Shown piece after piece: positions 37,972 through 46,499 of a stretch of 64,000 nucleotides of DNA. Origin of the DNA: Hyphomicrobium sp. CS1GBMeth3 (GTDB lineage: Bacteria > Pseudomonadota > Alphaproteobacteria > Rhizobiales > Hyphomicrobiaceae). The translations under genes were made by a program, and so were the position numbers. The stretch spans positions 2,012,501-2,076,500 of the forward strand of contig NZ_FPHO01000003.1 in the NCBI RefSeq assembly GCF_900117455.1. Reading direction: 5' to 3'. The notes beneath the pieces were generated by a model, which was not told the DNA's origin, made no database searches, and saw only the letters and a list, made by a program, of their open reading frames with translations. Numbering within the stretch: the stretch's first letter is position 1; every line of letters starts with the position of its first letter.

Positions 37972-38796
37972 ATGGCTACGTTCACCACCCGAGATGGCGT
38001 CGAGATCTATTACAAGGACTGGGGCAAGGGGCAGCCCGTCGTGTTCAGCCATGGTTGGCCGTTGAACTCGGACAGCTGGGAAAGCCAGATGCTCCATCTC
38101 GCGAGCAACGGCTTCCGCACCATCGCCCATGACCGGCGCGGCCACGGTCGCTCGAGCCAGCCCTGGGACGGCAACGACATGGATCACTACGCCGACGACC
38201 TGGCGCAGCTGATAGAGAAGCTCGACCTGCGCGATGTCATTCTTATCGGCTTCTCGACCGGCGGCGGCGAGGTGACGCGCTACATCGCGCGCCATGGAAC
38301 GTCGCGCGTAGCCAAGGTGGCGCTCGTATCCGCCGTTCCGCCGCTCATGGTGAAAACCGCTGACAATTCCGACGGTCTGCCAATCGAGGTGTTCGACGGC
38401 ATCCGCGCCGGCTCGATCGCCGATCGATCGCAGCTCTACAAAGACATCGCCTCCGGCCCGTTCTTTGGCTTCAACCGGCCGGGCGCGAAGGTCTCTCAGG
38501 GTTCGATCGACAGCTTCTGGCGTCAGGGCATGCAGGGCGGTCACAAGAGCACCTACGACAGCATCAAGGCATTCTCGGAGACCGACTTCCGGGGGGATCT
38601 CAAGAAGTTCGACGTGCCGACGCTGATCGTGCACGGCGACGACGACCAGATCGTGCCAATCGGCGCCGCGGGCCTCGCGTCGGCCAAGATCGTGAAGCAT
38701 GCCGAGCTCAAAGTGTATCCTGGCGCGCCGCACGGCATCACCGATACGCATAAAGATCAGCTCAACGCCGATCTTCTCGCGTTTGCCAGGAGCTAA
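37972..38796 (+). CDS. Alpha/beta hydrolase, non-heme chloroperoxidase/arylesterase type
   Basis: 274 residues from the ATG at 37972 (AAGGAG 8 bases upstream). Typical blocks: [44 protein letters not shown], nucleophile region IGFSTGGGE (Ser), acid [10 protein letters not shown] and His in APHGITDTH. These are cofactor-free perhydrolase/esterase enzymes. The gene is divergent from ohrR and shares its operators, so it is probably induced by organic peroxides (inference). Confidence 0.93.
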   Translation: MATFTTRDGVEIYYKDWGKGQPVVFSHGWPLNSDSWESQMLHLASNGFRTIAHDRRGHGRSSQPWDGNDMDHYADDLAQLIEKLDLRDVILIGFSTGGGEVTRYIARHGTSRVAKVALVSAVPPLMVKTADNSDGLPIEVFDGIRAGSIADRSQLYKDIASGPFFGFNRPGAKVSQGSIDSFWRQGMQGGHKSTYDSIKAFSETDFRGDLKKFDVPTLIVHGDDDQIVPIGAAGLASAKIVKHAELKVYPGAPHGITDTHKDQLNADLLAFARS

Positions 38797-38841
38797 CCAC
38801 GCACGATCGTCCGCCGGTCGCGAAAAGCGGCCGGCGGCGTG

Positions 38842-41133
38842 TTAGGCCGCTTCTATATCAGAAGATTTCTGAGCGTTTCTCTTGGTGGCGAGCAGCTCGA
38901 CCATTCTGAGCGCCGATACCGGATGAGACAAGAGGTGGCCCTGCAGGTCGTCGCATCCGACGGCAATCAGGAACTCCTGCTGTTGCCGTGTTTCAACGCC
39001 CTCGGCAGTGACCGAAACGCCGACGGCATGCGCCATCGTCACGATGGCCTGGATAATCGAGTTGGACTGCGCCGACTCGCCGATCGCGTGCACGAACGAT
39101 CGATCGATCTTGATCCGATCCACTTCGAGCCGCATCAGGTAGCTTAACGAGGAATAGCCGGTTCCGAAGTCGTCGAGCGCGAGCTTCACGCCCGCGTTCC
39201 GGAGCGTAGTAAGGTTGCGCGTCGAGATGTCCGAGCAGCCGATCAGCGAGCTTTCCGTGATCTCGATTTCGAGCTGATCCGGCGGCATGCCGACGTCGTC
39301 GAGAACGAGGAGAACGCGCTCGGCGAAATCAGCTTGCCGGAGCTGGATGGGCGACACATTGACGGAGACCCTGTCGAGCTCCCACGCGCGAGCGGCGGTG
39401 CACGCGCGTCTGAGCACGAAGTCTCCGAGTGGATTGATCAGGCCGCAGTCCTCGGCGATGCTGATGAAAGTATAAGGCGAGATCGAGCCCATCCGCGGAT
39501 GATACCAGCGAAGCAGAGCCTCGACTCCGGTCACCGTGAGGCGGTCTGCGCAGAAAAGCGGTTGGAACACCACGTCGAGCTCGGAGCCAGAAGCGAGGGC
39601 CCGGCCAAGGGCCGTCTCGAGCTCGCGGCGCTGTTGCACGGCGTGGCTCATGTCATCGGAGAAGAATTCGAAACCGAGGCCGCCATTCCGCTTCGCCTGG
39701 TAAAGCGCGATGTCGGCTTTGCGCGCAAGCTCGCTGCGGTCGAGCCCGGCGCCCGGCGCCACGGCGACGCCGATGCTGATGCCGACGCGCGCCTGTCCAC
39801 CGAGCACATCGAACGGTGCCGTCGCGGCGGCGACAATGTTGCGGCACAGCGCTTCTACCTCGTGTCGCCCGTGCATGTCGCGCATCACGATGGCGAACTC
39901 ATCGCCGCCGATGCGCGCCAACGTGTCGCCGGGGCGCAGGTTGCTCTTGAGCTTTGCCGCCAAGTCGCGGATGAGGGCATCGCCAGCCGCATGCCCGAGA
40001 GAATCGTTGACCTGCTTGAACCGATCGAGATCGAGGAACATCAGCGCCAGCTGTCCGCCGCCATTGCGAATCTCGGCGAGCGCCATTTCGAGACGCTCGT
40101 TGAAATAGGCGCGGTTCGCGAGTCCTGTCAGCGTGTCATGGAACGCGAGATGCTTGGCCTGCGCCTCGCTCGACATGAGTTCGGTGTAGGCGCGGCCCAA
40201 GCGTCGGATCAGGAACCAAATGGCCAGCCCGATGCCGGCGAGGCCTGCTGCCATCACCGGCAGCACTTTTGCAAGAATGCCTCGGCCCGGTAGGTCGGGA
40301 ACCCAAACGAAGCTGCCTAGAATTTCGCCAGCCTCGGTCTTGAGCGGATAGGATTGCTCCAGCGTCGTGATTTTTCCAGAGCGCGAGAATCGCACGCCAT
40401 CGAGAAGATAGGCCTGGGCGAGATCTTGAAGGAAGCTGCTGTCGAGAAAGCGGACGCTCGCGATCAGGCGCTCGGTTCCGCGTTCCTGGACAACTGCGTC
40501 AGAGTGAGGAACGAGCACCATGACGCTGACGACGGCAGGCCGTCCTTCGACGAAGCCCGTATCCTGAGCGCGTGGGATGCGCATCTTGCCCGCTTCGTAG
40601 GCGGTGAGCGCGCCGGTAGCGATGCGATCTCTGACTTGCGTGGCCAGCCGGGTGATGACCTCGGAGGAAGTCCAGGTATCAAGAGGTCCCTTTTTACCAT
40701 CGACCATAGCGTAACGAGGCCGGTTCACCGCGTCGAGCAGCGCGACACGATCGTGCTTGAAGTAGTCGTGCATCCACACGCCGAGATTGACGTCCACCCA
40801 CTCCTCGTTAATGGGATCCCGCGTATTCGTGACCGCGTCATCCCAGTAGGCGACGCTCTCCTGATCGTAGGAAATCTTCTCCGCACTCGTCTTGACGGCA
40901 TAGCCGACGATCTGGAAAAGCCGGTTCTTGGCGACGTTGTCGGCCTCTATCGCAGACCAGAGCGCGACCCCCAGCACGAGCACGGCAGCCGACACCACCG
41001 TGAGCACGCTGCCGATTGCAAGCGTGCGCATGGGATAATTGGTAGCGGCCGCACCAACGGCCGCGGCTGAATCGGACGCTTGAGACGCAGGCACGGCGGA
41101 TTTGTCCGGAAATTGAAACACGGGATTGAACAT
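38842..41133 (-). CDS. Membrane CHASE4-like GGDEF-EAL protein (c-di-GMP turnover)
   Basis: 763 residues: membrane helix about 37-60, periplasmic CHASE4-like sensor 61-285 (YDQESVAYWDDAVTNT), second helix 288-310, then GGDEF and EAL domains. The diguanylate cyclase motif GGDEF (409-413) is intact, with an inhibitory I-site RPGD (400-403) five residues before it. The EAL domain has EALLRW (538), ITESSL and DDFGTGYSSLSYL, so both activities look possible. Signal unknown. Confidence 0.95.
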   Translation of the reverse strand: MFNPVFQFPDKSAVPASQASDSAAAVGAAATNYPMRTLAIGSVLTVVSAAVLVLGVALWSAIEADNVAKNRLFQIVGYAVKTSAEKISYDQESVAYWDDAVTNTRDPINEEWVDVNLGVWMHDYFKHDRVALLDAVNRPRYAMVDGKKGPLDTWTSSEVITRLATQVRDRIATGALTAYEAGKMRIPRAQDTGFVEGRPAVVSVMVLVPHSDAVVQERGTERLIASVRFLDSSFLQDLAQAYLLDGVRFSRSGKITTLEQSYPLKTEAGEILGSFVWVPDLPGRGILAKVLPVMAAGLAGIGLAIWFLIRRLGRAYTELMSSEAQAKHLAFHDTLTGLANRAYFNERLEMALAEIRNGGGQLALMFLDLDRFKQVNDSLGHAAGDALIRDLAAKLKSNLRPGDTLARIGGDEFAIVMRDMHGRHEVEALCRNIVAAATAPFDVLGGQARVGISIGVAVAPGAGLDRSELARKADIALYQAKRNGGLGFEFFSDDMSHAVQQRRELETALGRALASGSELDVVFQPLFCADRLTVTGVEALLRWYHPRMGSISPYTFISIAEDCGLINPLGDFVLRRACTAARAWELDRVSVNVSPIQLRQADFAERVLLVLDDVGMPPDQLEIEITESSLIGCSDISTRNLTTLRNAGVKLALDDFGTGYSSLSYLMRLEVDRIKIDRSFVHAIGESAQSNSIIQAIVTMAHAVGVSVTAEGVETRQQQEFLIAVGCDDLQGHLLSHPVSALRMVELLATKRNAQKSSDIEAA

Positions 41134-41291
41134 ACGGGCTCTATTGTTAAGAAAGCCGTGCCGTCTGAGGTAAATTCGGAGCTAACGAGCGGCCGGCGTT
41201 GGCACAGCTCCGTGCTTCGGACTGCGGATTCCCGGCTTGCGCCGCTTAACGGAACGCGGGAAAAGATCCCCGCAATCGAGGAGCAAAGCTG

Positions 41292-41843
41292 ATGCCGACC
41301 CCGTCCGTTTTTCGTAACCCGCGAGCACACTTTACTCTTGTGGCGGCGACCCTCTCGCTCCTTGTCTCTGTCGCTGCGGGCCAGCGCTCCGTGGCGGCTC
41401 AGCAGCCGAACATGGCCGAGCAATGGAACGGAGGCGAGATCGCCTGGCGCGACGTCGGCCCCGGAATCCAGGAGGCGAGCCGCACCGGCCAGCCTGTCGT
41501 CATGCTCTTTCACGCCTCATGGTGCGGATCGTGTCGCCGCTACCGCGCGGTTTGGAAGGATCCCGGCGTTGTCGCTGCGTCAAAAAACTTCGTCATGATC
41601 CTGGTCGATGTGGACAAGCATCCGGATGCCAACGGCGCCTTCTCGCCCGACGGCACGTACGTGCCACGCACGATCTTCTACACGGCCGAGGGCGACGTGA
41701 TGAAAGACGCCGTGGGCAAGGACACGCAATACCCGCACACCATCGACCTCGACGATCCGACCGAGCTGCGCACGTTGATGCAGAAGGCGGCCAGCCAAGC
41801 AGCGACCCGGGCGCCAGAGCCCCATCGCCGCGCCGAGAACTGA
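41292..41843 (+). CDS. Exported thioredoxin-fold protein
   Basis: 183 residues: signal peptide (HFTLVAATLSLLVSVAAGQ), then a thioredoxin-like domain with HASWCGSCRRYRAVW (Cys78, Cys81), and VPRTIFYTAEGDVM containing the cis-Pro region. The CGSC active site differs from CGPC of thioredoxin and is seen in TlpA/DsbD-like and DUF953/TXNDC12-like proteins. Periplasmic disulfide reductase or chaperone role is inferred. GGAGCAAAGCTG precedes the ATG; the ceramidase-like gene follows after 47 bp. Confidence 0.85.
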   Translation: MPTPSVFRNPRAHFTLVAATLSLLVSVAAGQRSVAAQQPNMAEQWNGGEIAWRDVGPGIQEASRTGQPVVMLFHASWCGSCRRYRAVWKDPGVVAASKNFVMILVDVDKHPDANGAFSPDGTYVPRTIFYTAEGDVMKDAVGKDTQYPHTIDLDDPTELRTLMQKAASQAATRAPEPHRRAEN

Positions 41844-41890
41844 GTTCCGTCTGCTGGACCTCTACGCCTTTCGGACCGACAGCCCGCCTC

Positions 41891-42646
41891 ATGAATCTCA
41901 GCGAAAAACTGTTTTTCTATTGCGAGCGTGGCCAGGATCCCGCCTTCTGGGCAGAGCCCCTGAATGCGGTGAGCAATGCAGCGTTTCTGATCGCCGCACT
42001 GGTCGCCGCCGCGCTCTACCTGGCAGAGCCAGCCGGTCGTCGTTCCATTGCAGCGGCGTTTTTGATCGCGCTGACGTTCGTGATCGGCATCGGCAGTTTC
42101 CTGTTTCACACTTACGCAACGCGGTGGGCCTCCCTGGCCGACACCATCCCGATCGCGCTGTTCATGCTGGCATACGTCGCCTTCGCCCTGCGTCGCTTCC
42201 TCGGTTTCAACTGGGTTCTGGTCGCAATTGGCTTAGCGGCCTTCTTTGTATCGTTCCGCTATGCCGGCTCGGTGCAGTGCGATTACGGTAAGCTGCTTCC
42301 GATCACGGCGCTGAGGGGCGCCCGCTGCATGAACGGCACCGTCGCCTATGCGCCGGCATTTGTCGCGCTGATCGGCACCGGTTTCGCGCTGGTCGCCTTG
42401 CGGCATCCGGCCGGTCGCCTTCTGGTGCTGGCTTCCGGCGTGTTCCTGGTCTCGATGACGTTCCGTACGCTTGACATTGAATGGTGTGACCTGACCCGCA
42501 TCGCGCACCGCGTTTGCGGCACGCATTTCCTGTGGCACATCCTGAACGGGCTGACGCTCTACATCCTGCTTCGGGCGGCGATCCGCCATGGTGCGCCGCG
42601 GCAATTAACCGGGGAGAGCGGCGCGCCTGAGCCAAGCGCATCTTGA
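41891..42646 (+). CDS. Ceramidase-family membrane protein
   Basis: 251 residues with seven hydrophobic segments and the ceramidase/Per1 superfamily signature: SFLFHTYATRWASLADTIPI (conserved His, Ser, Asp), and HFLWHILNGLTLYILL (two C-terminal His) which form the zinc site in alkaline ceramidases; DIEWCDLTRIAHRVCGTHFL precedes. Substrate in bacteria is unproven, possibly ceramide or another amide lipid. ATG 41891 gives the expected N-terminus (MNLSEKLFFYCERG). Confidence 0.88.
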   Translation: MNLSEKLFFYCERGQDPAFWAEPLNAVSNAAFLIAALVAAALYLAEPAGRRSIAAAFLIALTFVIGIGSFLFHTYATRWASLADTIPIALFMLAYVAFALRRFLGFNWVLVAIGLAAFFVSFRYAGSVQCDYGKLLPITALRGARCMNGTVAYAPAFVALIGTGFALVALRHPAGRLLVLASGVFLVSMTFRTLDIEWCDLTRIAHRVCGTHFLWHILNGLTLYILLRAAIRHGAPRQLTGESGAPEPSAS

Positions 42647-42709
42647 GCCGGCGCCCGCCGCAGCGCATAAAGGCGCCCGGCAGTTCGGCAGCCCGACAGC
42701 CTCGATCTT

Positions 42710-42796
42710 GCGGACGTGGTGGAATTGGTAGACACACAGGACTTAAAATCCTGAGACGGCAACGTCGTGTGGGTTCGAGTCCCACCGTCCGCACCA
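42710..42796 (+). tRNA. tRNA-Leu (anticodon UAA)
   Basis: 87 nt including encoded CCA. Acceptor stem GCGGACG / CGTCCGC, D-loop with GGTAGACAC, anticodon stem CAGGA / TCCTG with loop CTTAAAA (anticodon TAA at 42744-42746), a long variable arm (CGGCAACGTCG region) as in class II tRNAs, and T-arm GTGGGTTCGAGTCCCAC. Reads UUA codons, rare in this GC-rich genome. Confidence 0.97.
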
Positions 42797-42969
42797 CCGG
42801 CATGAACAATTGATCCGCAACCTCGGGCAGGTGCGAGCCCGGTCGCGTCGAGCGAGCGTTGAGATGGCGCTTCAGATCCTTGTTGAGCGCTAAACTCGAC
42901 ACCGGCTGCTGCACGGTGCGTCGTTATCGTTCCCAAACGTCCGCGCCGGAGATCCTGACCCTCAGATAA

Positions 42970-43608
42970 TCACCAGCGCAAAGCCCAGCGTCCGGCCAAC
43001 GCGCCGGTGGCAGCCGCCGTGAAAATCCCTAGGCTGTACCAAAGCGTGAGGAATGGCAGTCCGGACTCCGTACAGTGAAACGAGTAGATCCACGCGCCGA
43101 GTGCGCCGGCCATGAGACCGCCCGCGAGGCCAGCTAGCGGCAAGTTGGTCGGCGCCATGCGACGCAGGAAGGCGAGGCACCCTACGAGCAGCGGAACCGA
43201 TAGAGCCAGGATATAGAACGGACATACGAGCGCAGACGAGCCCATGACGAGTGCCCGTCGCTCTTCAAGCGGTGCCGTTGCGTAATTGATGCCGGCAGCA
43301 ATCATTAGCGCCAGCAGGACTGGAGGCACCAGACCAAGCGCCGTGCGTCCGGTCTCGCCGGGCCGCGCCACCCGTGACACCGCCCAGGCGCCAAGGATCC
43401 CCAACGCCAGCGTGTAGCCAAACTTGACCCAGAAGTTTGCCGTCGTAACTGCTGCGGCCAAGTCGGGTCGAATGCCGAGCCACGAAATCATCATGATCGT
43501 TGTGAGTGCAAGGCCCGACAGGGCGGTGAGCCCGAGCCGCCTTTGCACCGCGTTCGTCGGAACGGGGTGCAGATCGTCTGCCAAGCGTGCGATCAAATCG
43601 TTCGTCAT
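42970..43608 (-). CDS. nrsF: NrsF (DUF1109) membrane anti-sigma factor
   Basis: 212 residues with six hydrophobic segments and a short cytoplasmic N-terminus (TNDLIARLADDLHPVP), the DUF1109/NrsF layout. NrsF holds the ECF factor SigF inactive at the inner membrane. Its ATG overlaps the sigF stop (ATGA). Conserved Cys occur in SALVCPFYILAL and YSFHCTESGLPF, candidates for redox sensing. Confidence 0.92.
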   Translation of the reverse strand: MTNDLIARLADDLHPVPTNAVQRRLGLTALSGLALTTIMMISWLGIRPDLAAAVTTANFWVKFGYTLALGILGAWAVSRVARPGETGRTALGLVPPVLLALMIAAGINYATAPLEERRALVMGSSALVCPFYILALSVPLLVGCLAFLRRMAPTNLPLAGLAGGLMAGALGAWIYSFHCTESGLPFLTLWYSLGIFTAAATGALAGRWALRW

Positions 43609-44150
43609 TGCTTTCCTCCGAAGCGGCCGAGCAATGACTTCAGCCCGCGATGCACCGCGACCTTGACTGCCGATTCCGACATGCCCGTCGATGCGGCGAC
43701 CTCGGCGACCGACCGTCCTTCGATCTTGACGCGCCGGATCAGCCCTCTGGTCCTTTCCGGCAGAGTGTCCAATGCAGCCGCGAGATCTGCGGCAGGCGCG
43801 GCCAGGCTATCGTCAGCGATGAAGTCTGCGACGTCGTCGATCGGCACGTGGCTCATTCTCCGCGACCGACGCATCAGGTCGATCAGCTTATAGCGCGCAA
43901 TCGCATACGCCCATGCGGTGAAGGCCCGTTTGGGGTCGTAGGTCATGCGGCGCGTATGCACGGCCAAGAGCGTCTCCTGCACCAGATCGTCGACGTGAGG
44001 CGACAGGTCGTCCCGAAGGCGCCTGCGGTAGTAGCGGCCGAGGTGCTCCGAGAGTTGGCCGAGCAGATCGCGGTAGGCGGCCGCGTCGCCGGCCAACGAG
44101 GCCAGCATGAGCGAACGGAGCCTGTCTTCCAATGCCGGCAAATCGCTCAT
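43605..44150 (-). CDS. sigF: ECF sigma factor SigF
   Basis: 181 residues with region 2 (DDLVQETLLAVHTRRMTYDP, AFTAWAYAIARYKLIDLMRR) and region 4 (LPERTRGLIRRVKIEGRSVA, MSESAVKVAVHRGLKSLLGR). Partnered with NrsF downstream, as in Caulobacter and Azospira. A promoter matching its own specificity precedes it (44160-44184); the CGAA element lies only ten bases before the ATG, so the mRNA may be nearly leaderless or the ATG at 44108 may be used. Confidence 0.93.
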   Translation of the reverse strand: MSDLPALEDRLRSLMLASLAGDAAAYRDLLGQLSEHLGRYYRRRLRDDLSPHVDDLVQETLLAVHTRRMTYDPKRAFTAWAYAIARYKLIDLMRRSRRMSHVPIDDVADFIADDSLAAPAADLAAALDTLPERTRGLIRRVKIEGRSVAEVAASTGMSESAVKVAVHRGLKSLLGRFGGKQ

Positions 44151-44159
44151 GAGAGGATA

Positions 44160-44184
44160 TTCGCTCTCCGGCAGAAAAGGTTAC
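44160..44184 (-). promoter_or_regulatory. SigF-type promoter of sigF-nrsF
   Basis: On the minus strand GTAACC, 15-bp spacer, CGAA, directly upstream of sigF. Same elements as the divergent promoter at 44224-44249 but one base less spacing. Suggests autoregulation. Confidence 0.6.
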
Positions 44185-44223
44185 GGGGCTGCGGCGCCAG
44201 CGGCCCGATATTTCTGTCCGCAT

Positions 44224-44249
44224 GTAACCCGGGGTGAGCCGGCTGCGAA
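44224..44249 (+). promoter_or_regulatory. SigF-type promoter of the mrpX-cytochrome b-yedY operon
   Basis: GTAACC, 16-bp spacer, CGAA. This matches the SigF consensus known from Caulobacter. Expected leader to the mrpX start is about 60 nt. Confidence 0.75.
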
Positions 44250-44315
44250 CTACGGGTCATGGCGTGCGCGCCGGCCATGAGGTCCGGGTGGTCACGTCCA
44301 ACTCGCAGGTAAGTC

Positions 44316-44594
44316 ATGACCCCCTCGATCCGCAAGATCTTTCTCGCCTTTGCCGTCTCCAGCGCTCTCGCCACGGCTGGCACGGCCCATGCCGAGGACA
44401 GCATGGGCAAGTCTGACGACACCATGAAACAGGACAGCATGGGATCCGATGCCATGAAGACCGATAGCATGGATAAGGACACCATGAAGTCCGACACCAC
44501 GGAGGAGGGCACGATGTCGAAGGACGAGATGTCCAAGGACACCATGGGCTCCGACAGCATGTCCACGGATTCAATGGCAACGGACAAGAAGTAA
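44316..44594 (+). CDS. mrpX: Exported Met-rich MXKDX pentapeptide protein (MrpX-like)
   Basis: 92 residues: signal peptide (IFLAFAVSSALATAGTAHA), then a mature part built of MxxDx units (for example MKTDSMDKDTMKSD). It has eleven Met in about 66 residues, many Asp/Ser/Thr/Lys and no Cys, Trp or aromatic residue. In Azospira suillum a comparable SigF-controlled Met-rich periplasmic peptide acts as a sacrificial scavenger of hypochlorite and is recycled by the YedY-type reductase. The next two genes fit that system. Preceded by a SigF-type promoter. Confidence 0.85.
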   Translation: MTPSIRKIFLAFAVSSALATAGTAHAEDSMGKSDDTMKQDSMGSDAMKTDSMDKDTMKSDTTEEGTMSKDEMSKDTMGSDSMSTDSMATDKK

Positions 44595-44595
44595 T

Positions 44596-44614
44596 AGCGC
44601 CGCCCCGCGGCGCT
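44596..44614 (+). other. Intercistronic hairpin after the Met-rich protein gene
   Basis: AGCGCCGC / GCGGCGCT, eight pairs with a three-base loop, two bases after the mrpX stop. No T-run follows, so it is unlikely to be a full terminator; it could protect the short mRNA 3' end and raise peptide output relative to the downstream enzymes. Confidence 0.45.
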
Positions 44615-44664
44615 GCATTCCCTCCCGGACAGCCCGCGGGGCGCCGACGTTCAGCGAGGCTGCC

Positions 44665-45531
44665 ATGACACGGTCAAACCACGGCGCACAACGTCACCCG
44701 GGACCGCTCGTCTATAGACAGAATGCCGTGACGCGCCTCGCGCATTGGACGTGGGCAGCCTGCTGGCTGTTTCTGCTTTTCTCGGGTCTGCAGATCTTCA
44801 ACGCGCATCCGACGCTCTACATCGGCAACGAGAGTGGATTTGCGTATGACAACGCTGTGCTGCGGATCGGTGCCGTGGAAACACCCAATGGTCCGGAAGG
44901 GCGCACGCGCATTTTTGGTCGCGACTTCAACACGACAGGCGTGCTTGGGGTGAGCGGAAGCGCCGACGCGCCGCAGTATCGCGGCTTTCCCTCAGCCGTG
45001 ACCATCCCATCGTATCGCGATCTCGCGACCGGTCGCGTTGTGCATTTCTTTTTTGCATGGATATTCGTTGCGACGCTGCTTGTGTGGTTGATAGCGAGCG
45101 CCATCAATGGCCATCTGCGGCGCGATATTGTTCCGACCCGCAAGGACCTCGCCGACCTCCCCGGCGACATCGTTGATCACCTGCGCCTGCGTCTGAACCA
45201 CCGCAGTAGTTACGGCGCGCTGCAGAAACTCAGCTACGGAGCGGTGCTCTTTGGTCTCTTTCCGCTCGTCGTTTTGACCGGTCTTTCGATGAGTCCGGGA
45301 ATGAACGCTGGGTTCCCATGGCTGCTAGATGTCTTCGGCGGGCGGCAGACCGCGCGCACGCTACACTTCGTAGCCGTGGCGCTGATGGTTCTCTTCCTCA
45401 TCGTGCACATCGCGATGGTGCTTCTCGCCGGTCCCTTCAACGAGTTGCGCTCCATGATAACCGGCTGGTACCGCACCAGCCCCGACACAATCGACGAAAG
45501 CGCAAAAGGTGCGGAAGGAGAAGCGTCATGA
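44665..45531 (+). CDS. Cytochrome b561-type membrane subunit (YedZ1-like)
   Basis: 288 residues with four to five membrane helices: AHWTWAACWLFLLFSGLQIF, VVHFFFAWIFVATLLVWLIA, LSYGAVLFGLFPLVVLTGLS and LHFVAVALMVLFLIVHIAMV. His residues in helices 1, 2 and 4 (RLAHW, GRVVHF, TLHF, LIVHI) can bind two hemes b. Likely passes quinol electrons to the molybdopterin subunit encoded next (ATGA overlap). It is the b561/HyaC type, not the MsrQ type. Confidence 0.9.
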   Translation: MTRSNHGAQRHPGPLVYRQNAVTRLAHWTWAACWLFLLFSGLQIFNAHPTLYIGNESGFAYDNAVLRIGAVETPNGPEGRTRIFGRDFNTTGVLGVSGSADAPQYRGFPSAVTIPSYRDLATGRVVHFFFAWIFVATLLVWLIASAINGHLRRDIVPTRKDLADLPGDIVDHLRLRLNHRSSYGALQKLSYGAVLFGLFPLVVLTGLSMSPGMNAGFPWLLDVFGGRQTARTLHFVAVALMVLFLIVHIAMVLLAGPFNELRSMITGWYRTSPDTIDESAKGAEGEAS

Positions 45532-46313
45532 GCGAGCTTCTCATGAGCCGCCGCAAGCTGCTCCGGCTCGGAACCGTCGGAGCTTCCTCGCTGGTCGTGG
45601 CGGGTTGCGATCAGTTTGATTTCCTGGGTCGGAACGACAGCACTGTGCGGTCAGTCCTGGCGAAGGCCAATGACCTTACCTATCACGCACAGAGACTTCT
45701 GATCCGAGACGGCGCCTTGGCACCCGAATACGAGGAAAGCGATATCCGCCAAGGGCAACGGCCGAACGGCTCGCGCGACCCGCAGTCGAAAGAGTACGCT
45801 GCGCTTCGGGCTAACGACTTTGCCGAGTACCGACTTCGCGTCACCGGGCTCGTAGAGCGCCAACGCGAGTATCGGCTTGGCGAGCTGCACAATATGCCGT
45901 CGCGTACGCAGATCACGCGGCACGACTGCGTGGAAGGCTGGAGCTGCATAGCCAAATGGACTGGTGCGCCGCTATCGCACCTTCTCGATGAAGCCGGCAT
46001 GAAGCCAGCCGCCCGCTTCGTGGTTTTCCATTGCTACGACCGCTACGGCAGCCCGGACGGCGATCTCTACTATGAGAGCTGCGATCTCATCGACGCGCGC
46101 CATCCCCAGACGATTCTGGCCTACGGGCTTAACGACGGGCCCCTTCCGGTCGCCAACGGCGCACCGATCCGCGTGCGCATCGAGCGGGCGCTCGGCTACA
46201 AGCAACCCAAGTACGTTCACACCATCGAACTCGTGGAAAGTTTCTCCCACTTCGGGCGCGGCAAGGGCGGCTTCTGGGAGGATCGGGGCTACGACTGGTT
46301 CGCCGGCATCTAA
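45528..46313 (+). CDS. Tat-exported molybdopterin oxidoreductase (YedY1/MsrP-like), possible lipoprotein
   Basis: 261 residues. The N-terminus has a twin-Arg motif (SRRKLLRLG) and hydrophobic segment ending in VVAGC (Cys27), a lipobox, so it may be a Tat lipoprotein; Asp at +2 would favour the inner membrane. The Mo-cofactor domain has RHDCVEGWSC with Cys134 as probable Mo ligand, and DLYYESCDLIDARHPQTILA. Sulfite-oxidase fold; by context a periplasmic methionine sulfoxide reductase regenerating the Met-rich peptide. Start overlaps the cytochrome stop. Confidence 0.9.
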   Translation: MSELLMSRRKLLRLGTVGASSLVVAGCDQFDFLGRNDSTVRSVLAKANDLTYHAQRLLIRDGALAPEYEESDIRQGQRPNGSRDPQSKEYAALRANDFAEYRLRVTGLVERQREYRLGELHNMPSRTQITRHDCVEGWSCIAKWTGAPLSHLLDEAGMKPAARFVVFHCYDRYGSPDGDLYYESCDLIDARHPQTILAYGLNDGPLPVANGAPIRVRIERALGYKQPKYVHTIELVESFSHFGRGKGGFWEDRGYDWFAGI

Positions 46314-46499
46314 GGGCTTGAGCGGCGAAAAGATCCGCAGTGCGACGCAAAGCGCTCTGATTTAGACAGGTCCGATGGGTCACAACATCCACCGAACAAG
46401 CAACGCGGTTCTTCTTTGTTGGATCGCCACGTCGGTTCGTCCGCCGAGCCCGGCCCCACGGGATGGGGGCCGGGTCATCAGCGGAGGCAACGATTAATC

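Noticed and set aside
38811..38838. CCGCCGG/CCGGCGG hairpin between convergent hydrolase and GGDEF-EAL genes
   Set aside because: Lacks a T-run on both strands; left uncalled.
46449..46476. CCCGGCCCC/GGGGCCGGG hairpin between yedY-like gene and sbp
   Set aside because: No T-run on either strand; may stop transcription weakly from either side but cannot be called a terminator.
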